A DNA stretch of 64,000 nucleotides from Ruminiclostridium sp. (GCA_017435425.1 JAFSFC010000016.1:1-64000); one strand, 5' to 3'; shown: positions 16,248-24,446, counted from the first letter of the stretch. Notes: generated by a model not told the origin, from the letters alone. Numbers and translations are program-made.

Positions 16248-16988
16248 ATGGGCGGCTACATCATGCAGATCCAGCACTTCTCCGTCAACGACGGAGAGGG
16301 CATCCGGACCAACCTCTTCCTGGCAGGCTGTCCCCTCCGGTGCCCCTGGTGTGCCAACCCCGAGGGACAGACCCTCTGCAACCCCATGACCCGATGGGCC
16401 GAGACCGAAGAAATTCTCCAGGAGGTCCGCCGCCAGGCCATCTTCTACCGGTTCTCCGGGGGCGGGGTGACCTTCACCGGCGGGGAGGCCACCGCCCAGC
16501 CGGAATTTCTGGCGGAACTGGCCGACACCCTCTACGACGAGGGGTACAGCCTGGCCCTGGAGTCCTGCGGCTGGTTCGACTTCCACCGGCTCCGGCCCAC
16601 CCTGGAAAAGATGGACCTCATCTTCCTGGATCTCAAGCACCCGGACCCGGAGGAACACCGGCGGCTCACCGGTCAGGACAACGGCCTCATCCTGGAGAAC
16701 ATGGAAAAGACCGCCCGCCTGGGCATCCCCCTAGTGGTGCGCATCCCGGTGATCCTGGGGATCAACGGCACGGATGATGTGCTTGCAAAGGCCTTTGCCT
16801 TAATCCGGAAAAAAGCGCCCGGTGCCTCTTTGGAGCTTCTCCCCTACCACCGGTTCGGAGAGGAAAAGTACAAGGAGCTGGGTCTGCCTCTGCCTGACCC
16901 GGCTTTTGGCATCCCCACCCGGGAGCAGATGGCACGCTGGGAGGACCAGGCGAAAGCCATGGGCATTTCCGTGGTCTCCTACCGATAA
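16248..16988 (+). CDS. Glycyl radical enzyme activase (radical SAM, compact form)
   Basis: A 246-residue radical SAM protein with the cluster motif C28-P-L-R-C32-P-W-C35 and the activase signature DGEGIRTNLFLAGC. It would use S-adenosylmethionine to abstract hydrogen from Gly764 of the enzyme encoded just upstream. Most activases of dehydratase-type enzymes contain an inserted ferredoxin domain with eight extra cysteines after the NPE block; this protein lacks it (only one more cysteine there), so it resembles the shorter pyruvate formate-lyase activase. The ATG is one base past the stop of the enzyme gene (TGAGATG), with only a weak RBS, implying coupled translation. The operon ends at the terminator 16999-17037. 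Confidence 0.9.
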   Translation: MGGYIMQIQHFSVNDGEGIRTNLFLAGCPLRCPWCANPEGQTLCNPMTRWAETEEILQEVRRQAIFYRFSGGGVTFTGGEATAQPEFLAELADTLYDEGYSLALESCGWFDFHRLRPTLEKMDLIFLDLKHPDPEEHRRLTGQDNGLILENMEKTARLGIPLVVRIPVILGINGTDDVLAKAFALIRKKAPGASLELLPYHRFGEEKYKELGLPLPDPAFGIPTREQMARWEDQAKAMGISVVSYR

Positions 16989-16998
16989 AGAAAAAAAA

Positions 16999-17037
16999 AC
17001 ATGGCCGCAGACCAAATGGTCTGCGGCCATGTTTTTT
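16999..17037. terminator. Bidirectional terminator after the activase gene
   Basis: Long perfect arms ACATGGCCGCAGACC and GGTCTGCGGCCATGT, flanked by A and T runs. Confidence 0.93.
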
Positions 17038-17053
17038 GTGTCGACAAAGAGAA

Positions 17054-17073
17054 AGCACCGCAAATGCGGTGCT
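17054..17073 (-). terminator. Terminator of tRNA-Val copy 1
   Basis: AGCACCGC, four-base loop, GCGGTGCT, then TTCTCTTTG on the minus strand. Confidence 0.7.
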
Positions 17074-17074
17074 C

Positions 17075-17151
17075 TGGTGGACGATACAGGACTTGAACCT
17101 GTGACCTCCCGCACGTCAAGCGGATGCTCATACCAGCTGAGCTAATCGTCC
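17075..17151 (-). tRNA. tRNA-Val (anticodon GAC), copy 1
   Basis: A 77-base cloverleaf with encoded CCA. Acceptor GGACGAT pairs with ATCGTCC, the anticodon loop is TTGACGT giving GAC, and the T loop is TTCAAGT between ACAGG and CCTGT. The gene at 19526-19602 is identical. A perfect-looking promoter precedes it. Confidence 0.95.
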
Positions 17152-17172
17152 ATTTCTCGCGGAACGAATTGT

Positions 17173-17201
17173 AGTATATCCTATCCTGTTCTCTTTGTCA
17201 A
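17173..17201 (-). promoter_or_regulatory. Promoter of tRNA-Val copy 1
   Basis: Minus strand TTGACA (17196-17201), 17 bases, TATACT (17173-17178). Confidence 0.9.
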
Positions 17202-17225
17202 GAACTATTTTAAATTTTTTCAAAA

Positions 17226-17255
17226 AAGAAGTCCCTGTTCAAACAGGGACTTCTT
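17226..17255 (-). terminator. Terminator of the surface protein gene
   Basis: AAGAAGTCCCTG and CAGGGACTTCTT arms followed by TTTTTT on the minus strand, seven bases past the stop at 17263. Confidence 0.9.
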
Positions 17256-17262
17256 GGGCAGG

Positions 17263-19290
17263 TTATTCACTGAACCACTTCCGCAGGAGCAGGCCGGCTG
17301 CGGTAAGCATGCCAACCACGGCGATGAGGGCCAGAGCGGTGGGGGTCTGTTCGTCCCACAGGGTGCGGGGCACATCCTCCTCTTCCACTTCGATCTCCTC
17401 CATCTCCTCCAGGAAGAGGGAATCCTCGGCGGCTGCCTCTTCCTCAAAGAAGAAGGGCTCTTCCTCGTAGGTGCCGGTCTCCAGGAAGATATCCTCCTCC
17501 GGCTCATTTACACCGGCGGTCTGGCTGCTGGTGCTGGGTTTCTTGGTGGTCGTGGTGGTGTTCTTTTTGGTGGTGGTATTCTTCTTCGTGGTGGTGTTCT
17601 TTTTGGTCGTCGTGGTTTTATTGGCGGTGGTGACCGTTTTGGCTGTCAGGGTGTAGGTCCCTGCCTGGTTGATGGGGAAGGAGGCCATCTTGGCCTTGCT
17701 GTCATAGGTCACCTTGGGGGAGAGCTTACCGGAGAGGTCCTTGCAGGTGAGGGTCTTGTTCTTGGCCAGGGTATAGCCCATCTTCACCACAGAGCCCTTC
17801 AGGTCGGTGATGACCTTGCCCCCGGCGTTGACCACCACCTGGACGGTGCCGGTCTTGGGAATAGTCAGGGAGACGGTGATGAGATCGGCATCCTTCAGCT
17901 TCAGGTCGGTCAGAAGCTGGGAGGGGATCTCCAGGGTGCCCCCCTTCAGTTCGAAGGCAACGGTCTTGCCCTTGGCGATCTTCTCTGCCAGGCTCTTGCC
18001 GGAGAGGGTGATGTAGGTATCGGTGACGATATCCTGGGGGACCTCCACCTCAGGCTGGGGCTCCTGCTCGGGTTCGGGTTCCGGCTGGGGCTTCACTTCG
18101 GGCTTTTCGCCGATCTTCAGCTCGGCGGGGATCTTGCCCTCGGCCTTCTCTGCCAGCCCGGTTACGTTCTCGGGGATGGTGATGTACAGGGGATCGGTGG
18201 TCTTGTCCTGGGCCTCCCCGGAGGCTTCATCCACATAGTTCAGGCGGAAGGTGTAGGTCTCCTTGGCGGGGATCTTGGTCAGGTCCAGGATGAGGGCGGC
18301 AGGGACCTTCTCGGTCTTTTCCTCGGTCTTGGCCTCGACCTTGTCTCCGGTCTTGGTCTGGTCCTTGGTCTCTTCCTGCTTGGCGGTATCCGCCTTCCCT
18401 TCCTCCACCTTCTTCTCTTCGGGCTTCTGGTAGGTGTACCAGCTCTCGTCGCAGGCCGTCCACTTGCCGTCCTGTTCCATCTCCAGCACGGCCTTGGTGA
18501 CCTTCTGGCTGTCATAGATCCACTGGAAGGTCAGCTTGCCCTCCTTGGTCAGGCCGGTGGGAGCCACCAGCTGGATGCTGTCGGCGGGCATCACGTAAAC
18601 AGTGTGCTCCACGGTCCTGTCTGCCTCGGCCACCTTGATCCAGTCGGGCTGGTCCTTCAGGGTGCCTGTAATGGTGGCCTTGCCGGTGACACTGGTGTCC
18701 ACCTTGGACACATCCCAGTCCCACTTCCATGCATCGGTGGAGAGGACATAGCCGGTCTGGCCCACACTGTAGCGCAGGTCAGAGGTGGTGATGGTCAGCT
18801 CAGACAGCGGCTCCTTGCTGTCCTTGGCGATAAGGACGTCCTGCAGCCCATGCTGCTGAAGGGACTTCACTTCCAGGACCGCCTTGGTCCCCTTCCGGAA
18901 GACCGGATAGGTGACCTTGCCGTCAAAGCCCTCGGCCAGGGACTGGTCCTTGGCTAAGACAGGGGTGCCGGTGACCTGGTGGAGGCCGGCCTTTTTCAGG
19001 GCAGACGCACTGACCTCCCATTTCAGGTCGGCCGAATGCTTCCCGCCTTTTTCATCGGCATACTGCCCGGTTTTGGGCAGAGCGCTCTCTTTCAGGCTCT
19101 CATTCTTTTCCAGCACCAGGACCTGGTCCACATGGGGCCAGAAGTCCTGTTCTTTGTCTTCGTATACGCTCTTGAGCACCACCGGCTGAGGGGTGGTGGT
19201 CTGGGCCCCGGAGCCCACTGCCTGGGCGCCTGCACTGCCCAGCACCGCAACGGCCAGAGCCAGAGCCATACCTCTCTTCAAAATTTCCAT
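17263..19290 (-). CDS. Cell-surface protein with Thr/Lys stalk and acidic tail
   Basis: A 675-residue exported protein. A signal peptide (residues 1-25, ALALAVAVLGSAGAQA) is followed by about 530 residues of beta-rich extracellular sequence, interrupted by a Lys/Glu-rich linker (EEKKVEEGKADTAKQEE) and a Pro-Glu stretch (KPEVKPQPEPEPEQEPQP). Near the C-terminus is a stalk of TTTKKN repeats (17540-17625), then an acidic segment rich in Glu and Phe, then one membrane helix and RKWFSE. There is no LPXTG sorting signal, so it is probably held by the C-terminal helix. Ligand or role is unknown. The ATG at 19290 has AGGAGG seven bases upstream. It sits between two identical tRNA-Val genes on the same strand. 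Confidence 0.85.
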   Translation of the reverse strand: MEILKRGMALALAVAVLGSAGAQAVGSGAQTTTPQPVVLKSVYEDKEQDFWPHVDQVLVLEKNESLKESALPKTGQYADEKGGKHSADLKWEVSASALKKAGLHQVTGTPVLAKDQSLAEGFDGKVTYPVFRKGTKAVLEVKSLQQHGLQDVLIAKDSKEPLSELTITTSDLRYSVGQTGYVLSTDAWKWDWDVSKVDTSVTGKATITGTLKDQPDWIKVAEADRTVEHTVYVMPADSIQLVAPTGLTKEGKLTFQWIYDSQKVTKAVLEMEQDGKWTACDESWYTYQKPEEKKVEEGKADTAKQEETKDQTKTGDKVEAKTEEKTEKVPAALILDLTKIPAKETYTFRLNYVDEASGEAQDKTTDPLYITIPENVTGLAEKAEGKIPAELKIGEKPEVKPQPEPEPEQEPQPEVEVPQDIVTDTYITLSGKSLAEKIAKGKTVAFELKGGTLEIPSQLLTDLKLKDADLITVSLTIPKTGTVQVVVNAGGKVITDLKGSVVKMGYTLAKNKTLTCKDLSGKLSPKVTYDSKAKMASFPINQAGTYTLTAKTVTTANKTTTTKKNTTTKKNTTTKKNTTTTTKKPSTSSQTAGVNEPEEDIFLETGTYEEEPFFFEEEAAAEDSLFLEEMEEIEVEEEDVPRTLWDEQTPTALALIAVVGMLTAAGLLLRKWFSE
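17540..17625. repeat. Short tandem repeat coding a Thr/Lys stalk
   Basis: Degenerate 15-18 base units within the surface protein gene that encode NTTTKK. Such repeats can change in number by slippage, so stalk length may vary between strains. Confidence 0.75.
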
Positions 19291-19493
19291 ATGGGTTCCT
19301 CCTGTTGGGGAATCAGTCAGGGCAGGCATACCCGCCCACAGTAATCTAATGATATTATAGCAGAGAACCTCTTCCCTGCATAGGCTTTTTATAAAATCTT
19401 AAGAAAATAAAAAAGGCACCTGCCGAAGCAAGTGTTTCTTCCTCAGTGCAAACCCTCGCAGGGCGCCCAGGGCAGCGGGTCCCTCAAGTCAAA

Positions 19494-19526
19494 AAAAGAA
19501 AACGGCATCGCCTAAGCGATGCCGTT
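19494..19526 (-). terminator. Terminator of tRNA-Val copy 2
   Basis: AACGGCATCGC, CTAA, GCGATGCCGTT; on the minus strand it is followed by TTCTTTTTTTG. The arm touches the encoded CCA end. Confidence 0.85.
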
Positions 19527-19602
19527 GGTGGACGATACAGGACTTGAACCTGTGACCTCCCGCACGTCAAGCGGATGCTCATACCAGCTGAGCTAATCGT
19601 CC
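19526..19602 (-). tRNA. tRNA-Val (anticodon GAC), copy 2
   Basis: Identical over all 77 bases to the gene at 17075-17151, with encoded CCA and anticodon GAC. The leader also resembles that of copy 1 (GCGGAACGA..TTGTA), so gene and promoter were probably duplicated together. Confidence 0.95.
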
Positions 19603-19631
19603 ATTTGTCTGTCCCCTGCGGAACGATTTGT

Positions 19632-19660
19632 ATCATACCCCATAGACTGCAATTTGTCAA
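19632..19660 (-). promoter_or_regulatory. Promoter of tRNA-Val copy 2
   Basis: Minus strand TTGACA (19655-19660), 17 bases, TATGAT (19632-19637). Confidence 0.88.
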
Positions 19661-19689
19661 CACCTTTTTTCAAAAAAGTTTAATTTCCT

Positions 19690-19718
19690 TTGACAGAGCC
19701 TGTGCATCCCCCTATAAT
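19690..19718 (+). promoter_or_regulatory. Sigma-A promoter of the AlbA_2 gene
   Basis: TTGACA (19690-19695), 17 bases, TATAAT (19713-19718); consensus in both boxes. It diverges from the tRNA promoter with 29 bases between the two -35 boxes. Confidence 0.92.
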
Positions 19719-19752
19719 ATAGGAAAGAACATTTGGCAGGAGGGACCTTCCC

Positions 19753-21135
19753 ATGATCGACCTGAACAACATCGTGCGCTACCACGAAAACAACCGCATC
19801 GAGGCCAAGAAGGCCGCCGGCGGCTTCCCCACCAGCCTTTGGGAGACCTACTCTGCCTTTGCCAACACCATCGGCGGTCTCATCCTCCTGGGCGTGGAGG
19901 AGTCCCGGGACAAGCAATTCACCATCACCGGCGTTCCCGATGCCCAGGGCTATGCCGACACTATCTGGCAGACCGTGGGGGACCCTGCCCAGGTCAGTGC
20001 CAACATCCTTCGTCCGGAGGATGTAGCCGTCCACACCATCGACGGGAAAGACGTCCTGGTGGTCCATGTGCCCCGGGCAGACCGGCGGCAGCGCCCGGTT
20101 TATGTGGGAAACAGTCCTTTCACCGGCTCCTACCGCCGGGACGGCGAGGGAGATTACCACTGCTCTGCCGATGAGGTCCGGGCCATGCTCCGGGACCGGG
20201 AGGATGCCCCTGCGGACCTGGCCGTGCTGGAGGCTCGCTCCCTGGCCGATCTCTCCCCCGAGACCCTTCGCCAGTACCGTTGGCTGGTGGTCATGCGCCA
20301 GACCGAACACCCCTGGAACACCCTGCCCGACAACGATTTCCTGGCCAAAGCCGGGGCTCTGGGCCGGGGCAAGGACGGGGCCTTCCACCCCACCCTGGCA
20401 GGCCTGCTCCTTCTGGGCAAACGCGGGGCCATCCGTGAGGTCTTCCCCCACTGCAAGATCACCTATGAGGAGGCCGACACCGGCTTCACCCTGGCCACCC
20501 ACCGGCCGGAGAACCCGGAGAACCTCCTGGACTTCTACCTGGCAGTGGCCCGCCGCCTGGACGCCGTGTCCGCCCTGCTGAACCAGGACCTGGAGGAACA
20601 GTTCGAGCTGGCCTCTGCCATGAAGGAGGCCGTGCTGAACGCCATCCTTCACGCCGACTACTTCGCCCCCGGCGGCCTCACCATCCGCCGGACCCACGAG
20701 ACCCTCCAGGTGGAGAACGCCGGCCTGCTCCGTGTGACCCCTGACCAGGCCAAAACCGGCGGCTCCGCCGACCCCCGCAACCGGACCCTTACCAGCCTGT
20801 TTTCCCTGGTGAAGATGGCCTCCGGTCAGGGCCAGGGCCTGAAGAGCATTTATAAGACCTGGGCACGCCGGGGCTGGAACTCCCCCACCCTGTCCGAAGG
20901 GTTCAAGACGGGCATCACCAGCCTGTCCCTCCCCCTCCCCCGCCGGGCCTTCTCCCGGGAGGAGATGACCCGCCAGCTCATCGTGGAATACCTGACCGAC
21001 GAGGTCTTTGCCACCGAGGATATGCTGGCCAAGGGTTTGGGCCTGTCCACAAGGGAGGTCCGCACGGCCCTGGACCAGCTGCTGGAACAAGAATTCATTG
21101 TAGAACGGCCCAAGGGCTACCGCCTGCGGTCATAA
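19753..21135 (+). CDS. AlbA_2 (Schlafen-type) ATP-binding/DNA-binding regulator
   Basis: A 460-residue protein. The N-terminal domain (NRIEAKKAAGGFPTSLWETYSAFANTIGGLILLGVEE) is the AlbA_2 domain, in which the E-x-K and N-T-x-G-G-x-I-x-x-G motifs bind nucleotide. The middle (about 230-400) contains EQFELASAMKEAVLNAILHADY, as in proteins once annotated as RecG-like putative helicases, and the C-terminus ends in a winged helix (TEDMLAKGLGLSTREVRTALDQLLEQEFI). It is therefore probably a nucleotide-responsive transcription regulator or nucleic-acid-binding protein. It stands alone with its own strong promoter and terminator. AGGAGGG precedes the ATG. Confidence 0.85.
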   Translation: MIDLNNIVRYHENNRIEAKKAAGGFPTSLWETYSAFANTIGGLILLGVEESRDKQFTITGVPDAQGYADTIWQTVGDPAQVSANILRPEDVAVHTIDGKDVLVVHVPRADRRQRPVYVGNSPFTGSYRRDGEGDYHCSADEVRAMLRDREDAPADLAVLEARSLADLSPETLRQYRWLVVMRQTEHPWNTLPDNDFLAKAGALGRGKDGAFHPTLAGLLLLGKRGAIREVFPHCKITYEEADTGFTLATHRPENPENLLDFYLAVARRLDAVSALLNQDLEEQFELASAMKEAVLNAILHADYFAPGGLTIRRTHETLQVENAGLLRVTPDQAKTGGSADPRNRTLTSLFSLVKMASGQGQGLKSIYKTWARRGWNSPTLSEGFKTGITSLSLPLPRRAFSREEMTRQLIVEYLTDEVFATEDMLAKGLGLSTREVRTALDQLLEQEFIVERPKGYRLRS

Positions 21136-21139
21136 CGAA

Positions 21140-21173
21140 AAAAAGGAAGGAACCTCTCGGTTCCTTCCTTTTT
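21140..21173. terminator. Bidirectional terminator
   Basis: AAAAAGGAAGGAACC and GGTTCCTTCCTTTTT between converging genes. Confidence 0.93.
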
Positions 21174-21176
21174 CTG

Positions 21177-21656
21177 TTACGATTCATTGACCAATTTCCC
21201 CGTAATATGCTCCGGGGCAAGCTCCAGGCACAGCACATGCTTTGCCGCCGTCTCGATCTCGTGTTCGATATATCCCCCATCATCGGTAAACTTCCGGGCC
21301 AGACCCCGGATCATCTCCAGGGCGTGGGCCTGGTCTTCCACCACCCGGATGCGGCCGAAAACGATGACACTGCGGATGTTCAGGGCCCACTCCCCTTCCC
21401 GGCGGAAGCCCTGGTCGTACACGCACAGGGACACCTTGTCATGGGCCCGGATGGCATCCAGCCGGTGGCCTTCCCGGGCGGTATGGAAATAGAGTTTTCC
21501 GTTCTCCGGACAGTAGTAGTGATTCACCGGCATGCCGTAGGGGTAATCCCCCTCTCCCAGCACCGACAGGACCCCTCGGGGCTCCCTGGTCAGGATCTCA
21601 ATGCACGCCTCCCGGGATAAGGCCTGCTTCTTTCGCCGCATAGGCCGAAACTCCAT
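21177..21656 (-). CDS. FMN-binding split-barrel protein (PPOX/NimA-like)
   Basis: A 159-residue protein beginning with FRPMRRKKQALSREACIEIL, the typical start of the NimA-like pyridoxamine 5'-phosphate oxidase-related family. GVLSVLGEGDYPYGMPVNHYYCPENGKLYFHTAREGHRLDAI is the flavin-binding split-barrel core. Members bind FMN or heme and reduce small molecules, including nitroimidazoles, but the true substrate here is unknown. The gene is 15 bases downstream of a LuxR-type regulator and is probably its partner in a two-gene operon. GGAGGGGG precedes the ATG closely. A related protein is at 40862-41335. Confidence 0.88.
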   Translation of the reverse strand: MEFRPMRRKKQALSREACIEILTREPRGVLSVLGEGDYPYGMPVNHYYCPENGKLYFHTAREGHRLDAIRAHDKVSLCVYDQGFRREGEWALNIRSVIVFGRIRVVEDQAHALEMIRGLARKFTDDGGYIEHEIETAAKHVLCLELAPEHITGKLVNES

Positions 21657-21671
21657 GGTACCCCCTCCTTG

Positions 21672-22835
21672 TTATCCGGTGGTATTCTGGTCCTTCAAAA
21701 TGGGCTGCAGGTGCATGAGCAGGTCCACCTTGTTGTTGACCTCAAACTTCTTATAAATGTTGGCGATGTGGGTGCGGACGGTATAGATGCTGATATGAAG
21801 CTCCTCGGCGATCTGCTCGTTCTTCATGCCGGAGGCCAGGTAATAGACGATCCGCCGCTCCTGCTGGGTCAGGGAGTTGTAGGGGTGATCCGTGCTCTTG
21901 GGCATCTCCTTGGTGTGGCAGGTCAGAAGCATCAGATGCCAGGTCTGGATGAGGCCGGCGGCGTTGGAGGACAGGAAGGTGGTGTGGTAGACCGCAATGT
22001 CCCCTGCCAGAGAGGTGATAGTCTGGCTGCTGCCCCCGTGGATGCTCAGCCGGCCGCTGAGCTCGTTGACCATGGTCTGGACCTCCCGGAACTGGGGGTC
22101 CCCCTGGTAGTTGCTCTGGAGGAAGCTCCCCTGGTTGTGCCGGTGCTGATCCAGAAAGATCTGGCTGATCTCCCGGGCCGCCTTGTTGCACTGCATGACG
22201 GTCATCTCCTGGTTCAGGATCACCGCCCCCTGCTTGCCCTCCTGGAAGAAGAGCTTGAAGTTATCGTGGAAGCGGCCCTCACCGCTGTGGCGGAGGTAGG
22301 TCTGGTAGTTGGCCTCCACCAGAGCACAGAGGTACTCCAGCAGGACCCGTTCTTCCTCGGTAAACTTTCCTTCGCTCTTGGAACGGAACAGGCCCATGGA
22401 GCCGATGACCCAGTCGCCGGTGTAGAAAAAGAGAACGGCCTGATAGTACATATCCTCCCCGGCCATATGGATGCCGTAGGGGGTCCGCTCGTAGTCCTCA
22501 AAGGACATGACATCGTCGGTAAAGAGCACCCGCTTGCCCTTGAGCCGGCTGGGGAGGTTCACATATCGGAAGATGTCGTGCTGGTAGACCCGCTCCTTAT
22601 AGTCGTGCATGGGGCCGTAGCGGATACCGTAGGTGATATAGCTGCTGACAGTTCCCTTCCTCCGGTGGGTGCTGCCGGGAAATGGCACCGCCCCCGGGAA
22701 GAAGATGCTCCGCCGGATGCCGAAGTATTTATCGAAGAGGGACAGGACCTTTTTGGGGAAGTTCTCGTTGTCCCGGGCGATGTCCAGGGCAAAGGCCATG
22801 GCGGCCTCCCTCCACTTTTCCGGTATTTTATGCAT
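21672..22835 (-). CDS. LuxR-type transcription regulator with sensory N-terminus
   Basis: A 387-residue regulator. The last 65 residues are a LuxR/GerE helix-turn-helix (SLTQQERRIVYYLASGMKNEQIAEELHISIYTVRTHIANIYKKF). The first 300 look like a GAF-type then PAS-type sensory region (VLLEYLCALVEANYQTYL; GAVILNQEMTVMQCNKAAREI) with no receiver aspartate, so it is not a classical response regulator. Signal unknown. The ATG at 22835 has AGGAGGGG; an upstream in-frame start lacks one. It is followed by the FMN-binding protein gene. Confidence 0.88.
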   Translation of the reverse strand: MHKIPEKWREAAMAFALDIARDNENFPKKVLSLFDKYFGIRRSIFFPGAVPFPGSTHRRKGTVSSYITYGIRYGPMHDYKERVYQHDIFRYVNLPSRLKGKRVLFTDDVMSFEDYERTPYGIHMAGEDMYYQAVLFFYTGDWVIGSMGLFRSKSEGKFTEEERVLLEYLCALVEANYQTYLRHSGEGRFHDNFKLFFQEGKQGAVILNQEMTVMQCNKAAREISQIFLDQHRHNQGSFLQSNYQGDPQFREVQTMVNELSGRLSIHGGSSQTITSLAGDIAVYHTTFLSSNAAGLIQTWHLMLLTCHTKEMPKSTDHPYNSLTQQERRIVYYLASGMKNEQIAEELHISIYTVRTHIANIYKKFEVNNKVDLLMHLQPILKDQNTTG

Positions 22836-22921
22836 GATTCCCCTCCTTTTTACTGCAAAGCCTGGAAAAACCCTTCTATTTTTGCAGTTTTTCCGCCACT
22901 TTCCAGTCATAAGCTATCCTG

Positions 22922-22950
22922 ATTATACATATTTTGTACCAAAATCGCAA
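22922..22950 (-). promoter_or_regulatory. Promoter of the LuxR-PPOX operon
   Basis: Minus strand TTGCGA (22945-22950), 17 bases, TATAAT (22922-22927). Confidence 0.7.
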
Positions 22951-23004
22951 GCTTTTCTCCACAAAACGTACCAGTAAATTTTTCACCTCTTTTTCGACTT
23001 ATCC

Positions 23005-23032
23005 TTGACACTACTTTGATTGGGTGTATAAT
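23005..23032 (+). promoter_or_regulatory. Promoter of the thiolase gene
   Basis: TTGACA (23005-23010), 16 bases, TATAAT (23027-23032). Confidence 0.88.
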
Positions 23033-23056
23033 ATAAACATCCGTGAATTGGATCGT

Positions 23057-23079
23057 GTACATTTTAGTGTAAAATGAAC
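23057..23079. promoter_or_regulatory. Palindromic operator candidate in the thiolase leader
   Basis: Ten-base arms with nine matches, core CATTTTA-GTG-TAAAATG, positioned 17-40 bases after the predicted transcription start. The spacing suits a repressor roadblock. No regulator gene is adjacent. Confidence 0.6.
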
Positions 23080-23105
23080 AAATAGAGTAATAGGAGGAAT
23101 CTCAA

Positions 23106-24323
23106 ATGAGAGAAGTCGTTATCGTCAGCGCATGCCGTACTGCCATTGGTAAGTTCCAGGGTCAGTTCAAGGACGTGACCGCTCGTGAGCTGGCTGTCCA
23201 CGCCGGTAAGGAAGCCATCGCCCGTGCAGGCGTTGACATCAACCTGATCGACGAGATCGTCATGGGCGAGTGCTATCCCCACATGCAGGGCTCCCTGCCC
23301 GCACGTCAGGTCTCCATGCGCATTGGCCTGCCCATCGAGAGCTCCGCTGTCACCGTGAACCAGAACTGCGCTTCCGGTATGCGTGCTATGGAGATCGCCT
23401 GCCACAACGTTATGCTGGGCAAGACCGAGATCGGTCTGGTCGTTGGCGTTGAGAACATGACCCAGGCTCCCTTCATGCTGCCCAAGGCACGTATGGGCTA
23501 CCGCATGGGCGATATCCCCACCGGCGGTTCCGCTGCTCTGTACGACGCCATGCTGCACGACGCACTGTATGACTCCCTGGTCCCCGGCCACATGGGCGTC
23601 ACCGCTGACAACGTGGCAAAGCTGTGCGGCGTCACCCGTCAGGAGTGCGACGAGCTGGCAGTCATCTCCCACAACCGCGCTTGCGCAGCCATCGACGGCG
23701 GCAAGTTCGTCAAGGAGATCGTTCCCTACGTCATCCAGAAGAAGAAGGGCGACCTGATCATCGACACCGATGAGCACCCCATCCGCAACTGCAACTATGA
23801 GACCCTGTCCAAGATGAAGCCCGTCTTCACTCCCGACGGCGTCACCACCGCTGCCAACGCTTCCGGCATCAACGACGGCGCTGCTGCTGCTGTCATCATG
23901 TCCGCTGACAAGGCCAAGGAGCTGGGCCTGAAGCCCATGGCTAAGCTGCTGTACAGCTGCTCCGCAGGCGTCGAGCCCAAGTACATGGGCATCGGCCCCG
24001 CATACGCCATCCCCAAGTGCCTGAAGGGCGCTGGTCTGGACTTCAGCGACGTCGATTACTGGGAGATCAACGAGGCATTCGCTGCTCAGTTCCTGGGCGT
24101 CGGCAAGAAGCTGAAGGAAGAGCGCGGCTGGAACATCGACCTGGCTAAGACCAACCTGAACGGTTCCGGTATCGCTCTGGGTCACCCCATCGGCTGCACC
24201 GGCCTGCGTATCATCGTCTCCATGCTGCACGAGATGGAGCGTCAGGGCACCACCATCGGCGGCGCATCCCTGTGCGTCGGCGGCGGCCCCGCTATGGCAT
24301 CCCTGTGGAGCCGCGACGTCTAA
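23106..24323 (+). CDS. Acetyl-CoA acetyltransferase (thiolase)
   Basis: A 405-residue type II thiolase. C88 in NQNCASGM is the acyl-accepting cysteine, INEAFAAQ and GHPIGCTG (H360) complete the active site, and C390 in CVGGGPA is the second catalytic cysteine. In this kind of anaerobe it condenses two acetyl-CoA for butyrate formation, or cleaves acetoacetyl-CoA. The rest of the butyrate genes are not adjacent. Codon use (GCT, CGT, GTC, AAG) differs from GC-rich neighbours and fits strong expression. Promoter near consensus, AGGAGG ribosome binding site, a 17-base core palindrome in the leader and a strong terminator make it a well-defined monocistronic unit. Confidence 0.95.
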   Translation: MREVVIVSACRTAIGKFQGQFKDVTARELAVHAGKEAIARAGVDINLIDEIVMGECYPHMQGSLPARQVSMRIGLPIESSAVTVNQNCASGMRAMEIACHNVMLGKTEIGLVVGVENMTQAPFMLPKARMGYRMGDIPTGGSAALYDAMLHDALYDSLVPGHMGVTADNVAKLCGVTRQECDELAVISHNRACAAIDGGKFVKEIVPYVIQKKKGDLIIDTDEHPIRNCNYETLSKMKPVFTPDGVTTAANASGINDGAAAAVIMSADKAKELGLKPMAKLLYSCSAGVEPKYMGIGPAYAIPKCLKGAGLDFSDVDYWEINEAFAAQFLGVGKKLKEERGWNIDLAKTNLNGSGIALGHPIGCTGLRIIVSMLHEMERQGTTIGGASLCVGGGPAMASLWSRDV

Positions 24324-24354
24324 TCCGTCGTCCCCACAAAGACCATGCTTTCAC

Positions 24355-24388
24355 AAGGACCCGGGTCATAAGACCCGGGTCCTTTTTT
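24355..24388 (+). terminator. Thiolase terminator
   Basis: AAGGACCCGGGT and ACCCGGGTCCTT with T run. Confidence 0.93.
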
Positions 24389-24420
24389 ACTCTTGACTTC
24401 CACATTTTACCAATCATTTG

Positions 24421-24446
24421 CCTGTCACAATGCAAATTGTGGCAGG
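24421..24446. promoter_or_regulatory. Inverted repeat upstream of the SulP gene
   Basis: CCTGTCACAAT, GCAA, ATTGTGGCAGG; ten of eleven pairs match. It lies about 40 bases upstream of the SulP -35 box, where an activator could bind. No T run follows, so it is not a terminator. Confidence 0.45.

Noticed and set aside
17540-17625. Tandem repeats as a mobile or CRISPR-like element
   Set aside because: They are in frame in the surface protein gene and encode its Thr/Lys stalk.
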